A stretch of 5,580 nucleotides of DNA. It comes from Cyanobacteriota bacterium (GTDB taxonomy: Bacteria; Cyanobacteriota; Cyanobacteriia; Phormidesmidales; Phormidesmidaceae). Location of the stretch: contig JAQCKL010000332.1 in the NCBI GenBank assembly GCA_027592485.1, positions 1 through 5,580 of the forward strand, read 5' to 3'. This document shows, in pieces, positions 1 to 5,452 of this stretch. The notes below the pieces were generated by a model. The model did not search any database. It was not told the DNA's origin and saw only the letters and a program-made list of their open reading frames with translations. A program made the translations under genes and the position numbers. Position 1 is the stretch's first letter; each line of letters opens with the position of its first letter.

Positions 1-244
1 ACTCGCCAGAGGCCCGCTCAATGCCGCGATTACGGCTTTTAGAAATACCGCCATTGGTATAGGGATAGATCAGAATGCGATCGTCTTGAATGGTTTTGAC
101 CACTTCTAGGGTGTTATCTTTTGAGCCATCATCAATAATGATTAATTCAAAGTCTGTCCAGCTCTGATCTAGAACAGATTGAATCGTTTCACAAATGAAT
201 TTCGCACTATTGTACGTATTAATAACAACAGAAATGGCGGGCAT
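1..244 (-). CDS. Family 2 glycosyltransferase, N-terminal fragment (runs off left edge)
   Basis: Only the first 81 residues lie in the window; the rest is past position 1. The protein begins MPAISVVINTYNSAKFI, the usual first beta strand and nucleotide-sugar site of GT2 (GT-A fold) enzymes. It has IDDGSKDNT at residues 37-45, the conserved DDGS loop that contacts the nucleotide, and NGGISKSRNRGIERASGE at 64-81, matching the N-x-G-x-x-x-x-R-N-x-G-I-x-x-A-x-G-E block. The metal-binding DxD expected shortly after lies outside. The ATG at 244 fits the family N-terminus, but I see no strong Shine-Dalgarno before it. GT2 enzymes transfer a sugar from an activated donor; donor and acceptor cannot be told from this part. 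Lying 80 nt after rfbB on the same strand, it probably works in polysaccharide assembly. GC is about 41%, well below the rfb genes, which may reflect separate ancestry. Family is confident, specificity unknown. Confidence 0.9.
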   Translation of the reverse strand, partial: MPAISVVINTYNSAKFICETIQSVLDQSWTDFELIIIDDGSKDNTLEVVKTIQDDRILIYPYTNGGISKSRNRGIERASGE

Positions 245-324
245 ATCAATAACTGTGCCGGGGTTTGAACGCTACCGTTAGCATTCCCTTTCTAAGGAGA
301 ACGTCCCATCTAAACAAGCCAGAC

Positions 325-1398
325 TTACCCATAAATCTCTTGATAAAACTGCTGATAGGCTGCGGTGAGCAAGGGTTGCCACCAGTCCGGATGATTGAGA
401 TACCACTGCAGGGTTTGGCGGAGGCCCATTTCTAGGGTGACCTGGGGTGACCAGCCCAGATCCTGGTGAATTTTCCGAATATCCATGGCGTAGCGGCGAT
501 CGTGGCCGGGGCGATCGCTCACAAAGGTAATCAGGTCGCGGCTGGGTCGCACCGGCAGATCTGGGGCCAACGCATCCATCTGATCGCAGAGCAGGCCGAT
601 CAGGTCTAAATTGCTGATTTCGGCGTTGCCCCCAATGTTGTAGGTGCTGCCTGGCTGGGCTCGGTGCAAAACGACATCAATGGCGCGGCAATGGTCGACC
701 ACATAGAGCCAATCCCGCACATTTTGCCCATCCCCATAGATGGGCAGGGCTTTGCCCAGCAGCATATTCACGATAGAAAGGGGAATCAGCTTCTCGGGGA
801 AGTGGTAGGGGCCGTAATTATTGGAGCAGTTGGTGATCAGGGTGGGCAGCCCATAGGTGTGGTGATAGGCCCGCACCAGGTGATCGCTACTGGCCTTAGA
901 GGCCGAGTAGGGACTGTTGGGGGCGTAGGGGGTGAGTTCGGTAAAGGCGGGGTCGGTGGGGCTGAGGCTGCCATAGACCTCATCGGTAGAAACATGGTGG
1001 AAGCGGAGCTGATCGGGCTGGCCTTGGCCTTGCCAGTGGTGATAAAAGGCCTCCAGCAGGGTGAAGGTGCCGACCACATTGGTTTGAATGAAGGGGGCGG
1101 GGCCGAGGATGGAGCGATCCACATGGGATTCGGCGGCAAAGTGGACCAGGGTGTCGATGTTGTTTTTCTGCAATAGGCTGTCAACCAGCGGGCGATCGCC
1201 AATATCCCCTTGCACAAAGGTCAACTGCTCTGGAAAAGCAGCCTCCAGATCCCCTAAGTTGGCGCGATTGCCCGCATAGGTGAGGGCATCTAGCACCACG
1301 ACCGGGGTGTGGTGGGTTTGGAGCCAATGACGAACAAAATTGGAGCCGATAAAGCCCGCGCCACCGGTAATCAGTAATCGCTGTAATCCTGAGGTCAA
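325..1398 (-). CDS. rfbB: dTDP-glucose 4,6-dehydratase (RfbB/RmlB)
   Basis: Second step of dTDP-L-rhamnose synthesis: converts dTDP-D-glucose to dTDP-4-dehydro-6-deoxy-D-glucose with bound NAD+, in the cytoplasm. The 357-residue length is normal for this extended short-chain dehydrogenase. Visible motifs are the Rossmann GGAGFIG at 12-18, SHVDRSI at 91-97, catalytic STDE at 137-140 (Thr138, Asp139, Glu140 act in dehydration), YSASK at 164-168 (Tyr164, Lys168), NNYGPYHFPEKLIPL from 193, YGDGQNVRDW at 221-230, and DRPGHDRRYAMD at 295-306. All key residues are present. The start is TTG at 1398: it is preceded by GGAG at a 7-nt spacing and gives a normal N-terminus, and no ATG occurs before the NAD motif. 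The stop is TAA. It is separated from rfbA by 132 nt containing a hairpin, so it may have its own transcript. No clear promoter was found. Confidence 0.97.
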   Translation of the reverse strand: MTSGLQRLLITGGAGFIGSNFVRHWLQTHHTPVVVLDALTYAGNRANLGDLEAAFPEQLTFVQGDIGDRPLVDSLLQKNNIDTLVHFAAESHVDRSILGPAPFIQTNVVGTFTLLEAFYHHWQGQGQPDQLRFHHVSTDEVYGSLSPTDPAFTELTPYAPNSPYSASKASSDHLVRAYHHTYGLPTLITNCSNNYGPYHFPEKLIPLSIVNMLLGKALPIYGDGQNVRDWLYVVDHCRAIDVVLHRAQPGSTYNIGGNAEISNLDLIGLLCDQMDALAPDLPVRPSRDLITFVSDRPGHDRRYAMDIRKIHQDLGWSPQVTLEMGLRQTLQWYLNHPDWWQPLLTAAYQQFYQEIYG

Positions 1399-1405
1399 TC
1401 TGTTT

Positions 1406-1409
1406 CTCC
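1406..1409 (-). promoter_or_regulatory. Shine-Dalgarno of rfbB (supports TTG start)
   Basis: GGAG on the minus strand, 7 nt before the TTG at 1398. The good match and spacing are the main reason to accept the non-ATG start. Confidence 0.7.
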
Positions 1410-1460
1410 GTTTACTTCTCTCGATCCAGTACCGGGTGGTTGCCCCCCTTCACAATGCCT

Positions 1461-1490
1461 AAAAAGCCTGCCTGATAGGCCTTTTTATTT
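1461..1490. terminator. Probable bidirectional intrinsic terminator between rfbA and rfbB
   Basis: AAAAAGCCT and AGGCCTTTTT flank a short loop (GCCTGAT), giving a stem of about 9 bp with one bulged C. The plus strand continues TTTTTATTTT; the minus strand ends its stem in TTTTT. The A-tract/T-tract layout suits termination in both directions. For the minus-strand genes it lies 41-70 nt after the rfbA stop, where a terminator of the rfbCDA transcript would be expected. The bulge and modest GC core mean partial read-through into rfbB is possible. Folding energy was not calculated. Confidence 0.6.
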
Positions 1491-1518
1491 TGAATTCTGC
1501 ATTTTGAATTTCGAATTC
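1487..1518. repeat. Short AT-rich direct repeat (ATTTTGAATT, two copies 14 nt apart)
   Basis: ATTTTGAATT occurs at 1487-1496 and again at 1501-1510, with related GAATTC words at 1492-1497 and 1513-1518. This resembles the TTTTGAATT-type short repeats often found in cyanobacterial intergenic DNA. No function can be assigned. It sits between the rfbA stop and the terminator hairpin. Confidence 0.45.
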
Positions 1519-1530
1519 TACGTAGCAGCA

Positions 1531-2607
1531 CTAAGTCAGCTCAATTTGACTGTCATCCCCAATCAAGAACCGCAAGGCCCTGGGGCGGAGGGGCGCAGTG
1601 GTGAGCCGCGCCCGCTGACCAATCAAACTATCCACAATCCGCTGGCGAATCCCTTCAATCCGTGCCCCCTGCAGGACCACGCTGTGGTCAATCTCAATGT
1701 CAGTGAGGGTGACATCATCGCCGATGCTGCTGTAGGCCCCCACAAAACAGTTTTCGAGGCGGCAATGGTGGCCAATAATCACCGGTCCCCGGATGGTGCA
1801 ATTCACCAGGGTGGAGCCGGAGCCCAGGGTGACCCGGCCACTGATCTGGCTCTGGTCGTCTACGGTCCCAGAAATCGCTGATGCCCCCAAATATTCGTCC
1901 AAAATCAGCCGGTTGGCCTCTAGCAGATCGTCCTTTTTGCCAGTGTCGAGCCACCAGCCGTTCAGGATTTGGGCTTCCACTGTCTGGTCGGTATCGATCA
2001 GTTGCTGAATCGCATCGGTGATTTCTAACTCCCCCCTGGCGGAGGGGTGAATGTGATTAATGGCGGTGTGAATTTGAGGGGAAAACAGATAGACCCCCAC
2101 CAAGGCCAAGTTAGAAGGGGGTAACACCGGTTTTTCCACCAGATGGAGGACCCGCCCCTGATTATCCACCTCGGCCACCCCAAAGGCACTGGGGTTGGGG
2201 ACGCTTTTTAGCAAAATCAGCGCATCCAGGGCTTTGGTTTGAAAGGTCTGGATAAAGTCACCGAGGCCATCTTGGATCAGGTTGTCCCCCAGATACATGG
2301 CAAAGGCCTCGTCCTGGAGAAAGGAGCGGGCGGTTTTGACGGCGTGGGCGAGACCACTGGGGCTAGGTTGCAGAATATAGGTGAGGCGGGCTCCGAAGCG
2401 ATCGCCCTTACCGGTTTTTGCCTCAATTTCGCCCCCGGTTTCTGGGCTGACCACAATGCCAATGTCAGTAATCCCAGCCGCCACCAAGCTAGCGACGCTA
2501 TACCAAAGGATCGGTTTATTGGCAACGGGTACCAGTTGCTTGGCCCCCGTGTAGGTGAGGGGCCGCAGGCGCGTACCTTTACCGCCGGAGAGAATTAAGC
2601 CTTTCAT
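1531..2607 (-). CDS. rfbA: Glucose-1-phosphate thymidylyltransferase, long form (RfbA/RmlA)
   Basis: First step of the pathway: glucose-1-phosphate plus dTTP gives dTDP-glucose and pyrophosphate. The protein is 358 residues, the long form of RmlA; the enterobacterial form is about 290. The N-terminal nucleotidyltransferase domain (about 1-240) shows GGKGTRLRPLT at 8-18, KQLVPVANKP at 23-32, YLGDN at 105-109 (Asp108, probable metal ligand), FGVAEVD at 142-148, VEKP at 157-160, GELEITDAI at 192-200 and WLDTGKKDDLLEAN at 219-232 (Asp221). Residues from about 243 to 347 are hexapeptide-like repeats (for example VTLGSGSTLVNC, VIIGHHCRLENC), consistent with a left-handed beta-helix tail. The frame is open to 2703, but the true start is ATG at 2607: it gives the family N-terminus, has AGGA 9 nt upstream, and forms an ATGA overlap with the rfbD stop, implying translational coupling. 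Confidence 0.97.
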   Translation of the reverse strand: MKGLILSGGKGTRLRPLTYTGAKQLVPVANKPILWYSVASLVAAGITDIGIVVSPETGGEIEAKTGKGDRFGARLTYILQPSPSGLAHAVKTARSFLQDEAFAMYLGDNLIQDGLGDFIQTFQTKALDALILLKSVPNPSAFGVAEVDNQGRVLHLVEKPVLPPSNLALVGVYLFSPQIHTAINHIHPSARGELEITDAIQQLIDTDQTVEAQILNGWWLDTGKKDDLLEANRLILDEYLGASAISGTVDDQSQISGRVTLGSGSTLVNCTIRGPVIIGHHCRLENCFVGAYSSIGDDVTLTDIEIDHSVVLQGARIEGIRQRIVDSLIGQRARLTTAPLRPRALRFLIGDDSQIELT

Positions 2608-3503
2608 GGGTGTTTGTCCTGGAGGTATTGCCGCAACATGGTTCGCAAACTCACCCGCCAATGGGGGGCAGGGTAACCCAACAGCGCGGTGATTTTTTGG
2701 CAATCCAGCACAGAATATAGCGGGCGCTGGGCGGCAGTGAAATACGCCTGACTGGGGATGGGCTGCACATCCTGAACAGTTAGGGGCAATCCTAGGGCGC
2801 GGGCTTCTTCAAAAATGGCGATCGCAAAGTCATACCAACTGGCGACGCCGCTGTTGGTGTAATGGTAGGTGCCGGGGGGGACGCGATCGCCCTGATCCAC
2901 TAACGTCACCACCGCCCGGACTAAATCCTCTGCCCAAGTCGGCGTACCGACTTGGTCCTGTACGACCTTGATCACGTCTCGGGTTTGGCCCAGCCGCAGC
3001 AGGGTTTTGACAAAGTTGCTTTTACCCGTCGCCCCATAGACCCAGGCGGTGCGGACAATCAGATGATGGTCGGGCAAAGCCTGACGGATCGCCACCTCCC
3101 CCGCCAGTTTGGTTTGGCCGTACACCCCCAAGGGACGGGGCACATCCGCTTCTCCCCAGGGGATGCCCCTTTGCCCATCAAACACATAGTCCGTCGAAAA
3201 ATGAATCAATTGGGCTCCGCAGTCGGCGGCGGCGATCGCCAATTGCTCCGGGGCCTCGGCATTGATCACCTGGGCCTGGGCAACTTCTGTCTCCGCCTGG
3301 TCCACTGCGGTATAAGCGGCAGCATTGATGATGATCTGGGGGCATAAATCCGCCATGGTGGCCCGAATCTGTTCTGGCTGGGTGAGGTCCAGTTGGCATC
3401 GATCTAAGGCGACGACATCCATCTCCATTGCGGCGTCGGCCAGTCCCCTCAAAAGCACCTGGCCCACCTGCCCCCTTTGACCGACCAGCACCACACGACT
3501 CAC
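2604..3503 (-). CDS. rfbD: dTDP-4-dehydrorhamnose reductase (RfbD/RmlD)
   Basis: Last step of the pathway: NAD(P)H-dependent reduction of dTDP-4-dehydro-L-rhamnose to dTDP-L-rhamnose. From GTG at 3503 the protein is 299 residues, the usual RmlD length. It shows the cofactor loop GQRGQVG at 8-14, NAAAYTAVDQAE at 60-71, STDYVFDG at 103-110 (catalytic Thr104) and YGQTK at 128-132 (Tyr128, Lys132); this numbering agrees with the known RmlD catalytic residues, which supports the start. RTAWVYG follows at 151-157. The frame extends 8 codons further, to GTG at 3527, but 3503 is better: GAGG lies 7 nt before it and its GTG overlaps the rfbC TGA as GTGA. Its own TGA overlaps the rfbA ATG. It is thus the middle gene of a tightly coupled rfbC-rfbD-rfbA unit. 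Confidence 0.96.
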   Translation of the reverse strand: MSRVVLVGQRGQVGQVLLRGLADAAMEMDVVALDRCQLDLTQPEQIRATMADLCPQIIINAAAYTAVDQAETEVAQAQVINAEAPEQLAIAAADCGAQLIHFSTDYVFDGQRGIPWGEADVPRPLGVYGQTKLAGEVAIRQALPDHHLIVRTAWVYGATGKSNFVKTLLRLGQTRDVIKVVQDQVGTPTWAEDLVRAVVTLVDQGDRVPPGTYHYTNSGVASWYDFAIAIFEEARALGLPLTVQDVQPIPSQAYFTAAQRPLYSVLDCQKITALLGYPAPHWRVSLRTMLRQYLQDKHP

Positions 3504-4045
3504 GGAAACACCTCGGCCTGCGCCCACAATGTGCCCCTTTGGTCCTTGGCGGAGAGCTTCGGGGGCAGGGTCAGCGGCCAGTCAATGGCGAGGGTCGGAT
3601 CATTCCAGGCCAGGGTGCGTTCCGAGGAGGGGTGGTAGTAATCGGTGGTTTTATACAAGACTTCTGCGGCAGGGGAGATCACATAAAAGCCATGGGCAAA
3701 GCCGGGGGGAATCCAGATTTGCTGCTGGTGCTCGGCGTCCAGTACCCGACCCAGCCATTGGCCAAAGGTGGGGGAACTACGGCGTAGATCCACCGCGACA
3801 TCGTAAATGCTGCCAATGACCACCCGCAGCAGCTTGCCCTGGGGACGCTCCAGTTGGTAGTGGAGCCCCCGCAGGGTGCCTTGCTCGGATCGGGAATGGT
3901 TGTCTTGGAGAAAGTCGTACGGGGTTTGGGTCAACTCATTAAACTGACGCTGGTTAAAGCTTTCAAAAAAAAAGCCACGGGAATCACCAAAGACCTGGGG
4001 AGTTAACACCAGCACCCCTGGGATTCGGGTCTTGATCACATCCAT
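3500..4045 (-). CDS. rfbC: dTDP-4-dehydrorhamnose 3,5-epimerase (RfbC/RmlC)
   Basis: Third step of the pathway: epimerises C3 and C5 of dTDP-4-dehydro-6-deoxy-D-glucose to the L-rhamno form. It is a cofactor-free cupin-fold enzyme, known to be a dimer. The 181 residues match the family length. Motifs are RGFFFESFNQRQF at 23-35, QDNHSRSEQGTLRGLHYQ at 47-64 with general-base His62, QGKLLRV at 69-75 (Lys72), WIPPGFAHGF at 111-120, the catalytic Tyr132 in VLYKTTDYY, and WNDP at 147-150. His62 and Tyr132 coincide with the numbering known for other RmlC proteins. The start is ATG at 4045, with AGGA 5 nt upstream. The TGA stop overlaps the rfbD GTG. The gene lies 50 nt after the lysozyme stop. The run of nine T (sense strand) encoding Phe25-27 is a possible slippage site but is in frame here. 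Confidence 0.97.
   Translation of the reverse strand: MDVIKTRIPGVLVLTPQVFGDSRGFFFESFNQRQFNELTQTPYDFLQDNHSRSEQGTLRGLHYQLERPQGKLLRVVIGSIYDVAVDLRRSSPTFGQWLGRVLDAEHQQQIWIPPGFAHGFYVISPAAEVLYKTTDYYHPSSERTLAWNDPTLAIDWPLTLPPKLSAKDQRGTLWAQAEVFP
3511..3514 (-). promoter_or_regulatory. Shine-Dalgarno of rfbD (decides GTG 3503)
   Basis: GAGG on the minus strand, inside the end of rfbC and 7 nt before the GTG at 3503. It favours this start over the GTG at 3527, which lies upstream of it. Confidence 0.65.
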
Positions 4046-4095
4046 AGAAATCCTGCCGAACCTGGCTTAGCTTGCCCGACCCGATCGCCGATGCA

Positions 4096-5382
4096 CTACA
4101 GCGCCCCCAATTTCACCAAGGTTTTAGGTCCCACCACCCCATCCGCTAGGAGGTGATGGCGGGTCTGAAATTGTTTCACCGCCCATTCTGTGCCGGGGCC
4201 AAAGCTGCCATCGACGGTGGCGGCTAGCCCAGAGCGGGTGAGGGCTTTTTGCACCGCTTCCACATCGGCCCCCTTGAGGTTGGGGTAGGTGAGATATAAA
4301 CGACGGGCGGTGAGGAGTTGGCGGGTGCGGGGACCGACAACGCCATCGACGAGCACGCCCATCTGCCGCTGAAAGCTGTACACGGCCTGCTCGGTGCCGG
4401 GGCCAAAGACGCCATCAACGGTGACCGCTAACCCCTGGCGGGCAAGGGCCTGTTGCACCGCTTTGACATCCTCCCCGACCAGGTAGGGATCACTCACATA
4501 GAGCGATCGCTGCAGCAAGCGCGATCGCGTCCCTTCCCCGACGACCCCATCCACGGTCAACCCATTGATCTTTTGGTAGCGCTCCACCGCCAGTTGGGTG
4601 CCAGGGCCAAAGAACCCATCCACGACAATGGCGATCCCGGCTTGGGCCAGCCCCTGCTGCACCGCCCGCACATCATCCCCTTCGAGGTTGGGTTCTGTGA
4701 GGTATAGCAGGCGGGGGCCATCGGGTTTTGGGGCCGCTGGGGGCGATAACGGCTCCGCTGAAATGGTGGGCTGGGATGGACTGGGGCTGGGCTCGCCCTT
4801 CAAGGCAGCCAAATACTGCAGGGCTTGGTCACTCAAAAGGGCGTTTTGGCGGTAGGTGCGATCGCGGGTCGCCAAATACGCAACCCCCGCCCCACTCAGG
4901 TCCTGGCCAGGCACCCCAGACAAAAACACCTCCGCCTCCGAGAGCCGCCGCCGCAGGAGCCCTTCTTCCACATGGGTGCGGGGGTTGCGATAGAGGGTCA
5001 AGGCATATTCCATGTCGACCCATTGCCCTAGGCGAAGGGTGCGCGAAATCGTCTCGAAGCCGCTGGCCCCATAGAAATCAGCCCCGAGATTATAGGCAAA
5101 GCTGAGAATTGCCCCCGCCTGAGCCGCATTCAGTTCTGCCCATCCCGGAATGCGGGCGAGGGCAGGCAAAAAGTGTTGCTCCACCTGCCAGCGCAGCAGG
5201 TCGTCGGCCTCAGCCTGGGTGATCGTCTCCCCCAACCGAAAGGGAGACCCATCCTTGCGGCGGGTACTGCCCCAACCAATGGTGTAAGGGACACCCCCCG
5301 ACAAGGGATCGGGATAGGCGCTGAGGTGGCAGCCTTCAAACGCTTTAATCAGAACCAGACCCGGCTCGGGCACACCATACAT
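4096..5382 (-). CDS. Phage-type lysozyme (GH24) with three peptidoglycan-binding repeats
   Basis: Predicted muramidase cutting the MurNAc-GlcNAc bond of peptidoglycan. From ATG 5382 it has 428 residues. Residues 5-155 form a GH24 domain: FEG with catalytic Glu16, YPDP with Asp25, YTIGWGST with Thr34, then LNAAQAGAILSFAYNLG at 84-100 and RNPRTHVEEGLLRRRLSEAEVF at 132-153, the helix-rich part of phage endolysins. The Glu-x8-Asp spacing is standard; Thr follows after 8 residues rather than the 5 of T4 lysozyme. A Pro/Ser-rich linker (about 196-222) leads to three PG_binding_1-type domains spaced exactly 68 residues. No signal peptide or membrane helix is seen, as in holin-dependent endolysins, so how it reaches the wall is unclear. 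The start is chosen for the family N-terminus and AGAAGG 8 nt upstream. ATG 5454 (452 residues) is a real alternative, and the frame stays open to the right edge. Domains are confident; cellular role is not. Confidence 0.88.
   Translation of the reverse strand: MYGVPEPGLVLIKAFEGCHLSAYPDPLSGGVPYTIGWGSTRRKDGSPFRLGETITQAEADDLLRWQVEQHFLPALARIPGWAELNAAQAGAILSFAYNLGADFYGASGFETISRTLRLGQWVDMEYALTLYRNPRTHVEEGLLRRRLSEAEVFLSGVPGQDLSGAGVAYLATRDRTYRQNALLSDQALQYLAALKGEPSPSPSQPTISAEPLSPPAAPKPDGPRLLYLTEPNLEGDDVRAVQQGLAQAGIAIVVDGFFGPGTQLAVERYQKINGLTVDGVVGEGTRSRLLQRSLYVSDPYLVGEDVKAVQQALARQGLAVTVDGVFGPGTEQAVYSFQRQMGVLVDGVVGPRTRQLLTARRLYLTYPNLKGADVEAVQKALTRSGLAATVDGSFGPGTEWAVKQFQTRHHLLADGVVGPKTLVKLGAL
4099..4707 (-). 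repeat. Three tandem peptidoglycan-binding domain repeats (204-bp unit)
   Basis: Within the lysozyme, units begin at residues 226 (LYLTEPNL), 294 (LYVSDPYL) and 362 (LYLTYPNL), that is at 4707, 4503 and 4299. Each contains DV-x-AVQ-x-x-L, VDG-x-FGPGT and DGVVG-x-x-T, the hallmarks of PG_binding_1. The exact 68-codon spacing without gaps points to internal duplication. The copies have diverged in sequence, so the duplication is not very recent. Confidence 0.9.
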
Positions 5383-5390
5383 AACCAACA

Positions 5391-5396
5391 CCTTCT
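5391..5396 (-). promoter_or_regulatory. Shine-Dalgarno for lysozyme start at 5382
   Basis: AGAAGG on the minus strand, 8 nt before the ATG at 5382. It supports this start. A competing GAGG at 5462-5465 lies 7 nt before the in-frame ATG at 5454. Confidence 0.55.
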
Positions 5397-5425
5397 GAAG
5401 TAACGCATCACGAAAAAGCGAATGG

Positions 5426-5452
5426 GAGGAGAAAACCTCTGGTTTTCTCCTC
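5426..5452. promoter_or_regulatory. Perfect 12-bp inverted repeat in the lysozyme leader
   Basis: GAGGAGAAAACC at 5426-5437 is the exact reverse complement of 5441-5452, with the triloop TCT. In the minus-strand transcript it would form a 12-bp stem 44 nt before the ATG at 5382. After the stem come 8 nt and then TTTTT, so it is not a canonical terminator. It could be a weak terminator of an upstream gene, a 5'-UTR stabilising hairpin, or a translational control element. If translation begins at 5454, the stem covers the first codons. Confidence 0.6.

Larger units (their letters stand above)
511..4865. repeat. Scattered HIP1 octamers (GCGATCGC), nine copies
   Basis: Perfect GCGATCGC occurs at 511-518, 1192-1199, 2398-2405, 2818-2825, 2883-2890, 3232-3239, 4503-4510, 4521-4528 and 4858-4865. 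All lie in coding sequence: two in rfbB, one in rfbA, three in rfbD and three in the lysozyme. Near matches include 4083-4089 in the lysozyme-rfbC gap. This density is the signature of cyanobacterial HIP1. None is seen in the short glycosyltransferase fragment, which has one near match. Confidence 0.9.

Noticed and set aside
245..324. Possible terminator or small structure between rfbB and the glycosyltransferase
   Set aside because: Only weak 4-5 bp stems (for example GCTA/TAGC) and no following T-tract.
664..1176. 170-codon plus-strand open frame inside rfbB
   Set aside because: It is antisense to a fully motif-supported rfbB; its Gly-rich translation matches no family and follows from the GC-rich codon pattern of the real gene.
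1420..1460. Possible rfbB promoter (TTGTGA, 18 nt, TACTGG)
   Set aside because: The -10 matches the consensus poorly, so I cannot support it without transcript mapping.
1504..1881. Plus-strand open frame opposite the end of rfbA
   Set aside because: Mostly antisense to the hexapeptide-repeat coding region, no ribosome-binding site and no recognisable domain.
2608..2703. N-terminal extension of rfbA (32 codons)
   Set aside because: It overlaps the end of rfbD, lacks family similarity, and the ATG at 2607 gives the exact RmlA N-terminus with an ATGA overlap.
3428..3787. Plus-strand open frames spanning rfbD/rfbC
   Set aside because: They lie opposite two intact, overlapping genes with complete catalytic motifs.
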